Shown here: in pieces, positions 1 to 9,488 of the stretch | Layout: every line of letters begins with the position of its first letter | Position numbering within the stretch: position 1 is the first letter of the stretch | NCBI RefSeq assembly: GCF_001886185.1 | Contig: NZ_JXLA01000009.1 | Span: forward strand, 1 to 64,000 | DNA from: Enterococcus raffinosus | GTDB lineage: Bacteria; Bacillota; Bacilli; Lactobacillales; Enterococcaceae | Length of the DNA stretch: 64,000 bases | Direction: 5' to 3' | Translations under genes and position numbers: made by a program | The notes under the pieces: generated by a model | What the model saw: the letters and a program-made list of their open reading frames with translations, nothing else | Databases searched by the model: none | Told to the model about the DNA's origin: nothing

Positions 1-263
1 GGTCACCAACACTAGATATTATAGAGCCACTTTTGGACACTTTTTTTGAGTTGCATTCTCTGAAAACAGTTGTTATTTTTTGTTTAGAAATAATCGTTCT
101 TTTTCGGTTGCTTCGTTAAATTCACAGATATCATATTATATTACGCTTTCTATTTTCCGATATTCACCTTTTTTTCTAAATATTTTTGGTACTTAAAAGC
201 TTAAATCTTTAAAGATTATGGTACACTGATACTAAGAAATTTGTTGGAAACGAAGGTGAGAAG
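1..263. other. AT-rich intergenic lead-in, no gene seen
   Basis: This stretch has no open frame of note and no recognisable RNA. It is AT-rich, with several T-runs. Sequence around 216-227 (TTATGGTACACT) could be an extended -10 for the next gene, but no matching -35 is convincing. Confidence 0.5.
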
Positions 264-908
264 TTGGTTCACAAGATACATACAATCGAGCATCACAAAA
301 TTATTTCTGATTTCCGTCTCTTGTCAGGGCTGACCGTCTCCATTGAAGACTGTGCCCATCTGACGAAAGAGTTCCAAAAATATGGTGTAGAGGATTATTA
401 TATTAGTGATTACGAGGGAAACAGTTATTTGACCCGTTACGTTGATTACTTTATAGACGGGATTCCTTGTTGGAAATATAAGAAGAACTACTTGGTTCCG
501 TTGATATTTCGTGATATGCCCGACACGCAAAAAATGTTCCGCGATAGCTATCGTTGGGAAGCTTTTTTTATTCTCTTAGATTGGTACTTGGAATACAATC
601 CTGAAAAAGTGATTGTTGCTTGCAGTAAGAAAAGAAAAAAATTTGAAGTGATCGATACGGCCTTTTTAATCTTCCGTTTATGGGAAATTTGTGACGGCGC
701 GGCATTTCCAATCGCCAACATCACAAATCTATCCGAATTTGAAAAGTGGAATCAAATCTTTCATTTGATTGATACAGGAAAATCCTTTAAGCGCACAAAG
801 GAATTCGATGCAACAAAAGTTGAAGATTTAACGCAACTAGAAGCAGTCATTTCGATTATTAAATTAAAATATCAAACGCTTTTACAAAAGCAAGGCTACC
901 AGTTTTAA
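264..908 (+). CDS. Hypothetical cytoplasmic protein, 214 aa
   Basis: I do not recognise this protein. It starts at a TTG preceded by AAGGTGAG at 253-260; no in-frame ATG sits closer to a ribosome site. It has no signal peptide or membrane segment and is rich in aromatic and charged residues (for example WEAFFILLDWYLEY near residue 94-107), which suggests a soluble globular protein. It stands alone, with its own terminator directly behind the stop codon, and nothing in the neighbourhood suggests a role. The reading frame is long and well initiated, so the gene is probably real; the function is unknown. Confidence 0.7.
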   Translation: MVHKIHTIEHHKIISDFRLLSGLTVSIEDCAHLTKEFQKYGVEDYYISDYEGNSYLTRYVDYFIDGIPCWKYKKNYLVPLIFRDMPDTQKMFRDSYRWEAFFILLDWYLEYNPEKVIVACSKKRKKFEVIDTAFLIFRLWEICDGAAFPIANITNLSEFEKWNQIFHLIDTGKSFKRTKEFDATKVEDLTQLEAVISIIKLKYQTLLQKQGYQF

Positions 909-925
909 AGTGGTGGCCTTTTTTC
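893..925 (+). terminator. Intrinsic terminator
   Basis: GGCTACCA (894-901) pairs with TGGTGGCC (911-918), followed by six T. The hairpin overlaps the stop codon of the upstream hypothetical gene. Confidence 0.75.
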
Positions 926-1024
926 ACGAGAATCTCTGACTAGGCAGTGATGACAAGTGGGCTTTTTTTTAGAAGAGATGGTAAAATAAAGATAAGAATC
1001 AGAATTCGTTTGTAGGTGATTAGA

Positions 1025-1630
1025 ATGAAATATTTTATATCAGATACACACTATTTTCACGAGAATCTTTTAGGGGACAACGATTTTGCGCCACGTTTAT
1101 TCGATTCGGTGGAAGAGATGAATCAGCAAATGATCGATGCGTGGAATGCTGTCGTAAATGAAAAGGATACGGTTTATCATTTGGGAGATGTAGCGATGCA
1201 TCCGCAATATGAAAGAGGCTTTAGAGATATTTTAAACCAATTGGTTCAATTAAAAGGCAAGATTGTTTTTATCAAGGGAAACCATGATTCTCGCACCTTT
1301 TTCCGATATTTAGCTTCCCATGATCCGAAGCTTCCCAATGGAGAAGACAAGTTTGAATTTCATGATGTAGGTGCGATCGTTAAATTTAATCATCATCAGT
1401 ATTATTTGACTCATTACCCAATGCTTTTAGGGAAGACCTTGAATATTCGAAACCTGCACGGGCACATCCATAACTACAGTATGCCGATTGCAGAAGATAT
1501 CAATGTGGGTGTCGATGCACCGGAACGTGGATTTCTCAAGACCTCTTTACCTTTTGGTACACCGATTTCTGAAAATTTGATTGATGAGATCGCCGATTAT
1601 AAAGAAGCAGAGATAAAAAAATTGAAGTAG
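1025..1630 (+). CDS. Calcineurin-like metallophosphoesterase
   Basis: This is a small phosphoesterase of the calcineurin-like fold. The metal-binding motifs are in order: DTH near the N terminus (FISDTHYFH), GD in YHLGDVAMH, GNHD in FIKGNHDS, and the C-terminal GHxH (LHGHIHNY). The ATG at 1025 is chosen over the in-frame GTG at 1016 because AGGTGA (1014-1019) overlaps that GTG and is well spaced from the ATG. About 200 residues is usual for this subgroup, whose substrates are mostly unknown (cyclic dinucleotide, nucleotide or phosphoester). It is monocistronic with a terminator behind it. Confidence 0.85.
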   Translation: MKYFISDTHYFHENLLGDNDFAPRLFDSVEEMNQQMIDAWNAVVNEKDTVYHLGDVAMHPQYERGFRDILNQLVQLKGKIVFIKGNHDSRTFFRYLASHDPKLPNGEDKFEFHDVGAIVKFNHHQYYLTHYPMLLGKTLNIRNLHGHIHNYSMPIAEDINVGVDAPERGFLKTSLPFGTPISENLIDEIADYKEAEIKKLK

Positions 1631-1664
1631 AAAAAGAAAGGGACAGATTGTCTCTTTCTTTTTT
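1631..1664 (+). terminator. Intrinsic terminator
   Basis: AAGAAAGGGACA pairs with TGTCTCTTTCTT around a GATT loop, followed by a T-run. Confidence 0.75.
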
Positions 1665-1773
1665 GTATGCTCATTGATCTTATGGCAAAGATTAATGAGC
1701 TGTTTCCATAGAAGTTCCTCTATGATAAAGTGGAAGTAAGCGATAACAGAGATGTTTATAAGGAGGCGAAAAA

Positions 1774-2253
1774 GTGAAAATAAATGAAGTAGTCAAAACA
1801 ATTCTTTTATATGTGGTGATGATTGGAGCGGTGCTTGCCTTGCGTCACTATGTATTTACACCTGTTGAGGCGATTGGAGATTCCATGAAGCCAACATTGA
1901 ATGATGGTGAGCGGATGTTTGGTTTAAAGCATGCCAAGATCGAACGTTTTGATGTCGTGACGTTTCCAGCACCGGATGATCCGGGAAGAGAGTACGTTAA
2001 GCGGGTGATCGGTTTGCCAGGAGATACGGTTGCTTACAAAAATGATCAGCTTTACATCAATGGGAAGAAGTACGATGAGCCCTATTTGGATGAGTACAAA
2101 GGGAAATTAACTGATGGGCAGCTCTTTGTTTTAGGAGATAATCGTCGGATCTCCAAGGATGGCCGAATCATTGGGATGATTAATCAAAAGGACATTCTAA
2201 CCAATGTTAAATTTGTCTTTTGGCCCATTAACCGAATGGGTACTGTAGAATAA
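1774..2253 (+). CDS. lepB: Signal peptidase I
   Basis: This membrane-anchored serine protease removes signal peptides from exported proteins. A single N-terminal membrane segment spans about residues 8-28. The catalytic Ser is in GDSMKPT (Ser37) and the catalytic Lys in YVKRVIGLPGD (Lys76). The C-terminal box reads VLGDNRRISKDGR; the usual SxDSR is here SKDGR, a mild departure. At 159 residues it is one of the short Gram-positive enzymes. The GTG start at 1774 follows AAGGAGG. It is probably one of several SPases in the genome. Confidence 0.92.
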   Translation: MKINEVVKTILLYVVMIGAVLALRHYVFTPVEAIGDSMKPTLNDGERMFGLKHAKIERFDVVTFPAPDDPGREYVKRVIGLPGDTVAYKNDQLYINGKKYDEPYLDEYKGKLTDGQLFVLGDNRRISKDGRIIGMINQKDILTNVKFVFWPINRMGTVE

Positions 2254-2257
2254 ATGA

Positions 2258-2289
2258 ACGCCCTCTTCAATTTTTGAAGAGGGTGTTTT
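2258..2289. terminator. Bidirectional terminator
   Basis: CGCCCTCTTCAA pairs with TTGAAGAGGGTG. It lies between the convergent lepB and DUF5808 genes, with T on one side and A-rich sequence on the other. Confidence 0.7.
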
Positions 2290-2304
2290 CTGTTACTTAC
2301 GTGC

Positions 2305-3669
2305 TTAAATGCTTTGGTAAGCCTGCTTTGTTACAGCGGAATCAGTATTAGTATAATAGTAATCTCTTTTTTTCGTTGTGATTTTTAAGATGGGTTTCGA
2401 TTGATGATCGATAAAAAGGGTTGCGGATTTTCCGCCGACCTTAAAGCTGCCAATGGCGTAGTTCTCCGTTGCAAGCCCATTGACTTTCATTCCTGTGGGA
2501 GGGAGCTGCTCAATTAGGGACACTTTTTCTATATCCTGGAACGAAATTTTTTGTTCACGATAGTACGGACCGTCTAGTAGGACGCTTTCTTGTTTTACTT
2601 CATAGGTTAACGGATCAGGATGATAGTCTAGAACATATAAAGGGACCACTACGATCAGCATAGCAGCAATCAATAGAATCGGAATCAATCCGATAAAAAT
2701 TTTTCCCCCTACACGTGCCAAGTTGATCGTAATATTCAACCCGATGCGATCAGGAATCATTAGCCGTCTGTCATCTGGGTTGTAATAAATGCCATAGCGC
2801 CAGTAATAATCATCGCCAGTATAGCGAAAACTGGGTGTTTGTGTCAGCAATTGATCCTGCTTGTTTCGTAACCGGAACAGCCACCAGAAGGTAAGTGCGC
2901 AAAAAAGAAAAATCAGTAAAAATTCACTGATCATTAAAACCTCAAAGAAGCGATTACTGAGATTCACCGTCAATAACGGAAGATAGATGACCAGATTTAC
3001 AAAGAAACTTGTCGTCACCATAAAGGCTGACCAATAGAATTTTGTCAGATCATTGTATTGACGATTAATCGTTTGATCATCTGTTAATGCTCGTACCGGC
3101 AATCGACCAATAGCCCACCAACCGACAACAAATAAAGCTAAGGTAAGGCCACAGGTGATGAATAATATCCAAGTTAGACTTTCCATTCCTTGATTATGAA
3201 GGACAAACGTCAAAAGAAGCAAGAGTCCAAATGAGACCACAAACCACCAAGGAGAGACAAGTTTTCGATTTTTTTCGATGACTAGTGCTGTGTTTACTTG
3301 AATCGGTTGTTCTGTCAGTTGCCAGTTGTTCTCTATAATTAATTGATGCCCCTTGCGGATGTAGCGAATTTGCAGCAAGTAACCAGCAGCGATCGTGATA
3401 TATAGTAGAACGAAGAATAGCATCATGAAGATCGAATCTTTCATAGGAATAAGCAGACTCAAATCTAAAACAGTCAGTAAGCCAGCTAATTGAAATTGGC
3501 GCTTCCGATATTTTTTTCTAAAAGAAAGAACCTTTGGATCGTCAATTTTATCTGCGGGAAATGTATTTTCCACGATGACATAGTTATGCGGTTTAGCCGC
3601 TATTGAATTGGTAAAAGCCATGATAAAGTTGCAAAAAATTAATATACCTAAAATAAGAGGGGATAACAT
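2305..3669 (-). CDS. DUF5808/DUF1648-type multi-pass membrane protein
   Basis: A membrane protein of 454 residues with about eight hydrophobic segments. Near residues 284-322 is the DUF5808 signature, a YWRYGIYYNPDDRRLMIP stretch. A C-terminal soluble domain follows the last membrane span. Its ATG overlaps the stop of the upstream GntR gene (ATGA), so the two are translationally coupled. Such pairs are common in Firmicutes and the membrane protein is usually of unknown function; a role in envelope stress or permeability is only a guess. Confidence 0.75.
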   Translation of the reverse strand: MLSPLILGILIFCNFIMAFTNSIAAKPHNYVIVENTFPADKIDDPKVLSFRKKYRKRQFQLAGLLTVLDLSLLIPMKDSIFMMLFFVLLYITIAAGYLLQIRYIRKGHQLIIENNWQLTEQPIQVNTALVIEKNRKLVSPWWFVVSFGLLLLLTFVLHNQGMESLTWILFITCGLTLALFVVGWWAIGRLPVRALTDDQTINRQYNDLTKFYWSAFMVTTSFFVNLVIYLPLLTVNLSNRFFEVLMISEFLLIFLFCALTFWWLFRLRNKQDQLLTQTPSFRYTGDDYYWRYGIYYNPDDRRLMIPDRIGLNITINLARVGGKIFIGLIPILLIAAMLIVVVPLYVLDYHPDPLTYEVKQESVLLDGPYYREQKISFQDIEKVSLIEQLPPTGMKVNGLATENYAIGSFKVGGKSATLFIDHQSKPILKITTKKRDYYYTNTDSAVTKQAYQSI

Positions 3670-4043
3670 CAGGCATCATCCTTTCTGAAGCTCGTTAAAA
3701 TTCTGTGAACTTTCTCTTGAACCGCTTTTTCGTTAGGCTCAGTTAAGTAAAGTTCTGCCAATAGTAAAGTCAAATTTTCTTCGCTTGTTGCCTTAGAAGT
3801 GACAGGCAACGGAGCGACTAAGGTTCCTTTGCGGCGATCAGTGATCAGATAGCCTTCTTCTCGCAGCTGTTGATAACCCTTAGAGACAGTCATCGTATTC
3901 ACACCAAGCTCATCCGCAAATTGCCGGACGGTCGGCAGCTGCTCATTCGGCTTTAGTTCGCCGCGAGCAATACCGATAATGATCTGTTTTCGTAATTGTA
4001 AGTAAATGGGCTCTTCAGAATGGGGATCAATTTCTAAAATCAT
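3669..4043 (-). CDS. GntR-family (YtrA-type) transcriptional regulator
   Basis: A 124-residue DNA-binding repressor of the short YtrA type: an N-terminal winged helix (IYLQLRKQIIIGIARGELKP, LPTVRQFADELGVNTMTVSKGYQQL) and only a short helical tail instead of a ligand domain. The ATG at 4043 is preferred over the upstream frame start because AAAGGAGGA sits directly before it. It is the first gene of a two-gene operon with the DUF5808 membrane protein. A perfect inverted repeat lies over its promoter and suggests autoregulation. Confidence 0.88.
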   Translation of the reverse strand: MILEIDPHSEEPIYLQLRKQIIIGIARGELKPNEQLPTVRQFADELGVNTMTVSKGYQQLREEGYLITDRRKGTLVAPLPVTSKATSEENLTLLLAELYLTEPNEKAVQEKVHRILTSFRKDDA

Positions 4044-4057
4044 TTTCTCGTCCTCCT

Positions 4058-4080
4058 TTGTATTGTTTATATTAATACAA
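4058..4080 (-). promoter_or_regulatory. Candidate GntR operator
   Basis: TTGTATT-N9-AATACAA is a perfect 7-bp inverted repeat immediately upstream of the ribosome site of the GntR gene. It encloses an AT-rich possible -10. The size and place suit a dimeric YtrA-type repressor controlling its own operon. This is inferred from symmetry and position. Confidence 0.5.
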
Positions 4081-4211
4081 ATGATACAAAAAGACAATAA
4101 AAATTGAGCCTCAAAGAATTATCTATCGAAAATTTAAGATTTATGTTGTATAATTCGTCATACTGAAAAGTTGCGACCTTCAAATCGTAGAGTTTTCGGA
4201 ATCTATATTGA

Positions 4212-5345
<1,134 letters not shown>

Positions 5346-5356
5346 GGTATGATAGA

Positions 5357-5396
5357 AGAACTGAGGCTGCTCTCTTGTGAGTAACCTCAGTTCTTT
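5357..5396 (+). terminator. Intrinsic terminator
   Basis: AGAACTGAGG pairs with CCTCAGTTCT, followed by TTTGTCTTT, just after mnmA. Confidence 0.75.
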
Positions 5397-5519
5397 GTCT
5401 TTCAAACATATTTACAGAAAATTCTTGAAAATTAGAATGATTCTCTTTACATACTCATATACTTATGGGAATATACTAATTAAATATTTATTATAAAATG
5501 AAGAGAGTTGGGTGAGTAT

Positions 5520-7265
5520 ATGAATGGTGTCGTTCTTTTAGTTTTTGCTATTATTTGTTTTGTTGCTGCTTATTTTATTTATTCCCGTTGGTTGGAGAAA
5601 AAATGGGGGATTGATCCGAAGGCTGTGACACCTGCGGTCGCTCTTGAGGATGGGGATGACTATGTTCCAGAACCGGCATTTGTCGTTTTTAGTCACCAGT
5701 TTTCATCCATCACAGGTGCTGGACCAGTAACGGGGCCGATTATTGCCGCGATGTTTGGTTGGCTGCCGGCTTTTTTATGGATTCTCTTTGGCGGGATTTT
5801 CTTCGGTGCGGTCCATGACTTTGGGGCATTGTATGCATCCGTGAAGAATGAAGGAAAATCAATTGGTTTAATTATTGAAAAATATATCGGAAAAGTTGGT
5901 AAGAAGCTGTTTCTATTATTCTGCTGGTTGTTTGCGCTTTTAGTTATTGCTGCTTTTGGGGATATTGTAGCGACAACGTTTAACGGCATGACACCAGATG
6001 TACCGGCAGCTGTTAACACGGCGAATGCTTCTGCTGCTTCGATCTCGATGTTGTTCATCCTCTCGGCAGTATTGGTTGGTTATTTCATGAAAAAGGTTCA
6101 TTTAGAAGGGATTGCCATGCACGCTTTTGGGATCGTCGTTTTATTGGTGACTCTCGCTATTGGCATCATGTTCCCAATTTTTGCAGACAAGCAAACATGG
6201 CTGCTAATTGTTTTTGGTTACTTATTCTTGGCTTCAGTCATGCCGATTTGGTTATTGATGGCCCCTCGTGATTTTCTCAGCACCTATATGCTGTTAGGAA
6301 TGATCATCGCGGCTGTTCTGGGTCTGTTAGTGGAAGCCCCTATGGTTGAACTGAACGCCTTCAACGGCTTTGCTGTACAGGATGCGACGGGAAATGTGAA
6401 ATACTTATTCCCGATTTTATTCATTACAGTGGCCTGTGGTGCTGTGTCTGGCTTCCATAGTTTGGTTTCCTCAGGGACTTCATCTAAACAGGTTTCAAAT
6501 GAAAAACACATGCGCCCAATCAGTTATGGCGCGATGATGTGTGAATGTGTATTGGCGGTAGTTGCTTTGGTGGTTGCGGGCGCAGTCGCTCAAAATGGAC
6601 AGTTGCCGACTGGAACACCATTCCAGATTTTTTCAGGATCAGTCGCTGGTTTCTTAACGAAATTTGGCTTGCCATTAAATATCGCGCAGGCCTTTATGAC
6701 CATGTGCGTATCAGCTTTAGCGTTGACTTCGTTAGATTCAGTGGCTCGTATCGGCCGAATGTCTTTACAGGAATTCTTCTATGAAGAAGGAGTGGAGCAA
6801 AAAGGCTTGACAAAATTACTTACTAATAAATATGTAGCAACTGTCGTAACATTAGTTGTGGGTTTTGTTTTAGCTCTCGGCGGGTACAACAGTGTTTGGC
6901 CATTATTCGGCTCAGCAAACCAATTATTAGCCGCAATGGTTATGATTGCTGTAGCAGTCTATATGAAGACATCGAAGAAATCAGGTGTCATGTTCTATAT
7001 TCCGATGGGGATCATATTGGCGGTGACCTTCACAGCATTAGGAATGTCTATTTACGGATTAGTAGTGAAGCTAATGAATGCGACACAATATTTAGTAGTG
7101 ATTCCGGCAGTTCCAAAAGCAGGACAGTTCGTATTCCTGTCGGATGGCTTGCAGCTAGTCTTTGCCTTTCTATTATTAGGCTTAGGATTGATGGTAGCTA
7201 CCAAATGTTTACGCTCTTTATTTAATGTAGAGGTTAAAAGCTCTGAAGAAGTTATCGCAGATTAA
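5520..7265 (+). CDS. cstA: CstA-family carbon-starvation transporter
   Basis: A large integral membrane protein with about 15 hydrophobic segments. The family imports peptides or pyruvate when preferred carbon is short. Family marks are the N-terminal RWLEKKWGIDPKAVTPA segment, the ITGAGPVTGPIIA stretch and DSVARIGR near residue 410. ATG 5520 is preferred to the in-frame TTG at 5508 because GGGTGAG lies between them and the protein then starts directly with a membrane helix, as in homologues. At 581 residues it is of the shorter Gram-positive class. Which substrate it carries cannot be read from sequence. Confidence 0.88.
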   Translation: MNGVVLLVFAIICFVAAYFIYSRWLEKKWGIDPKAVTPAVALEDGDDYVPEPAFVVFSHQFSSITGAGPVTGPIIAAMFGWLPAFLWILFGGIFFGAVHDFGALYASVKNEGKSIGLIIEKYIGKVGKKLFLLFCWLFALLVIAAFGDIVATTFNGMTPDVPAAVNTANASAASISMLFILSAVLVGYFMKKVHLEGIAMHAFGIVVLLVTLAIGIMFPIFADKQTWLLIVFGYLFLASVMPIWLLMAPRDFLSTYMLLGMIIAAVLGLLVEAPMVELNAFNGFAVQDATGNVKYLFPILFITVACGAVSGFHSLVSSGTSSKQVSNEKHMRPISYGAMMCECVLAVVALVVAGAVAQNGQLPTGTPFQIFSGSVAGFLTKFGLPLNIAQAFMTMCVSALALTSLDSVARIGRMSLQEFFYEEGVEQKGLTKLLTNKYVATVVTLVVGFVLALGGYNSVWPLFGSANQLLAAMVMIAVAVYMKTSKKSGVMFYIPMGIILAVTFTALGMSIYGLVVKLMNATQYLVVIPAVPKAGQFVFLSDGLQLVFAFLLLGLGLMVATKCLRSLFNVEVKSSEEVIAD

Positions 7266-7281
7266 AAGAAAATTTCAATAG

Positions 7282-7320
7282 AAAAAAAGTCATCGTCGAA
7301 ACTCGACGATGACTTTTTTT
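7282..7320. terminator. Bidirectional terminator
   Basis: AAGTCATCGTCG pairs with CGACGATGACTT with flanking A and T runs, between the convergent cstA and small-protein genes. Confidence 0.85.
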
Positions 7321-7567
7321 ATGCAAGGCTTTGAGCAAAATGTGCCATTGCAACTTTTACTTCGTTTAGTTTCTCTGGTTTGATCAAAGGGAAAAGCTTT
7401 TCCTGGAGCTTTTTGAAGTCTTCAAGACTTAGTGCCTCTGTTTCTTGATCTGCGAAACTCTTTACTAAGATTTCCTTTGCCTCGTCTTCTTTTCCTTCAA
7501 TCGTACTGTTTAGGAAAAAGTCTAAAAACTTTAATTGGCCTTCAAGCATGTTGTTCACTTCTTTCAT
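7319..7567 (-). CDS. Small acidic helical protein of unknown function
   Basis: An 82-residue (or 76-residue) protein that looks wholly alpha-helical and lacks membrane segments. Candidate starts are ATG 7567 and ATG 7549; the second has AAGAAGTGA upstream and is equally credible. The hydrophobic-acidic pattern (KFLDFFLNSTIEG, EDEAKEILVKSF) suggests a small soluble partner protein. Its stop codon lies inside the terminator shared with cstA. No function is assigned. Confidence 0.6.
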   Translation of the reverse strand: MKEVNNMLEGQLKFLDFFLNSTIEGKEDEAKEILVKSFADQETEALSLEDFKKLQEKLFPLIKPEKLNEVKVAMAHFAQSLA

Positions 7568-7627
7568 TAGAATCACTTATCAGTATAAAAAACTAACGAA
7601 AAAGTTGCCATTAATATGTCTTGGGTA

Positions 7628-8926
7628 TTAGTGCGTGTGCTGTGTTTGATGATATTTTTCAGCGATTTCCTTCGTGTTGCGATGAACCAATAGGTAATTG
7701 GTCAAAACAAGAGCGGAGGTTGAAATGAAGACTCCACGGTATCCAAAGATTGATGAAACGCTTGAACCGATCATCGGGCCAACCACATTTCCGGCCGCTT
7801 GAAAGGACTGATTATAGCTGAAAATTCTCCCGGCTGCTTCTTGGGGTGAGTACTTCGTAATTAATGCTTGAACGGCGGGTAAGAGACACGCATCAGAGAT
7901 CCCGACTAAGAAACGTAAAAAGGCTAATTGCCAAACATTCGTAACGATGGACATCGGCAAAAAGACCAACATCGCAAAAATCAAGCCAATGCCTAAAACT
8001 TTTTCGCTGCCGATCTTATCCCCTAGCCGACCGAAACGAGGAGCTGCGATCAAGGTGGCAATTCCAGGGATTGAAGCGATGATTCCGCTGACTAAAGTAA
8101 CATTGCCATGATTATGCATTAATTGTCGAATATACAAACTGATAATCGGGCTGATGGAGTTATTCGACGCTTGAATGATCAAGGTAGTGACAAACATGCC
8201 AATGACGACATGTGGATACTTCAAGCTGTGAAAAATTTCCTTCGCAGGCATCATATCTTTCTTCTCGATCGGAGTAAATTCTTCGTGAACGAATAGAACA
8301 CTGAGCAAAAAGACAAGAAATAGAATACTGCCGGTAATGAAAAAAGTTAAACGATAACCAAAAACCGAAGCTGTGACCCCACCAACTAGTGGGCCAAGTA
8401 AGTTCCCAGTTACTGCACCGGTCGCTAACGTTCCAAGTACCTGACCGCTCTTTTCGCGAGGAGTTCCCGTAGCAACTAAGGCCGTTGCGTTGCTGATATA
8501 GCCGGAAAAGACACCTTGAAGTAAACGCAAGCCGATCAGCTGATAGACGTTACTGACAGTTCCCATTAAACTAATGACGATCGCCATACCAAGGGATGCA
8601 CGTAATAGCATCAGCTTTCGACCCTTTTGATCGGCTAAGCGTCCCCATAAAGGAGAAACTATTGCAGTAATCAAGAAGGTGGATGAAAAAGTAATCCCGC
8701 TCCAGAAATTTAACTGTTGGTTACTATAATGGCCTAATGAATCTATGTATAAGGACATAAAAGGCATGACCAGACTAAAACCAATGCCGGCCATAAAAGT
8801 ACCGAACCATAAAACGATCAGATTCTTTTGCCAAGTGGGACGAGGTTGAAATAATTTACTTTTGATTTTACTCAAATTAAAAAGGCCTTCTTTCAAAACT
8901 ATGAAATTTTCAAAAAACATTTTCAT
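7628..8926 (-). CDS. MFS multidrug-type efflux transporter
   Basis: A major facilitator protein with 12 predicted membrane segments. Motif A is visible in the first loop (PLWGRLADQKGRK), and a repeat of it lies in the second half (RFGRLGDKIGSEK). The WFGTFMAGIGFSLVMPF first helix is typical of the Gram-positive drug-efflux branch (PmrA/NorA-like). The start at 8926 (MKMFF) has AAGAGAG upstream; the longer frame start at 8947 lacks a ribosome site. It stands alone. The substrate is unknown. Confidence 0.85.
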   Translation of the reverse strand: MKMFFENFIVLKEGLFNLSKIKSKLFQPRPTWQKNLIVLWFGTFMAGIGFSLVMPFMSLYIDSLGHYSNQQLNFWSGITFSSTFLITAIVSPLWGRLADQKGRKLMLLRASLGMAIVISLMGTVSNVYQLIGLRLLQGVFSGYISNATALVATGTPREKSGQVLGTLATGAVTGNLLGPLVGGVTASVFGYRLTFFITGSILFLVFLLSVLFVHEEFTPIEKKDMMPAKEIFHSLKYPHVVIGMFVTTLIIQASNNSISPIISLYIRQLMHNHGNVTLVSGIIASIPGIATLIAAPRFGRLGDKIGSEKVLGIGLIFAMLVFLPMSIVTNVWQLAFLRFLVGISDACLLPAVQALITKYSPQEAAGRIFSYNQSFQAAGNVVGPMIGSSVSSIFGYRGVFISTSALVLTNYLLVHRNTKEIAEKYHQTQHTH

Positions 8927-9116
8927 TATAACTCTCTTAAGGACCATGTAAAATCCTGTCGCTTTGTGTTACGATAGAATTAAGAAAAAAGCAATATTTT
9001 TCTGCAAAATTTTTACAGTTATCTATTTTTTTCTTGAACTTGTTTCAGCCGGAAACATTTTTCTTGAATTTTTATTTCATGATACTTATGATTGAGGTGG
9101 AAAGAAGGGTAGCGGG

Positions 9117-9488
9117 ATGTATCAAGTAATAACCATGTACGGTGATAACGAACCTTGGTGGTTCTTTGAAGAATGGCAAGAAGATATTCAAGAAACCGCG
9201 GCTTTTGAAGATTTTGACGCGGCAGTAGCATATTATGAACATCGTTGGAGCGAACTCCAAAAGACCAATACATATAGTAATGCAAAGCATAATTTTTTGA
9301 GTGCATTTTGGAAAGAGCAGGACGAACGCTGGTGTGAAGAGTGTGATGATTATTTACAGCAGTACTGGGGGCTTGCACTATTAAAAGATGAGCAGCCATT
9401 AACGGTTGATAGCAGAAAGGAACTTTATGAAACAGCTAATTATAGCGGAAAAGCCAAGTGTTGCAAGAGACTTGAGCAAGGTGCTTAA
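9117..9488 (+). CDS. DUF1033 family protein
   Basis: A 123-residue protein recognisable as DUF1033 from its N terminus (MYQVITMYGDNEPWWFFEEW) and the following acidic, Trp/Tyr-rich helices. It is cytoplasmic and of unknown function. Its last 20 codons overlap the start of topB in another frame by 62 nt, so translation of the two is probably coupled. The tail after about residue 100 (KAKCCKRLEQGA) looks less conserved and may be an extension created by loss of an earlier stop. Confidence 0.8.
   Translation: MYQVITMYGDNEPWWFFEEWQEDIQETAAFEDFDAAVAYYEHRWSELQKTNTYSNAKHNFLSAFWKEQDERWCEECDDYLQQYWGLALLKDEQPLTVDSRKELYETANYSGKAKCCKRLEQGA

Noticed and set aside
6545-7225. Two plus-strand frames inside cstA
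   Set aside because: They lie in another frame of a clearly real membrane protein gene and lack ribosome sites.
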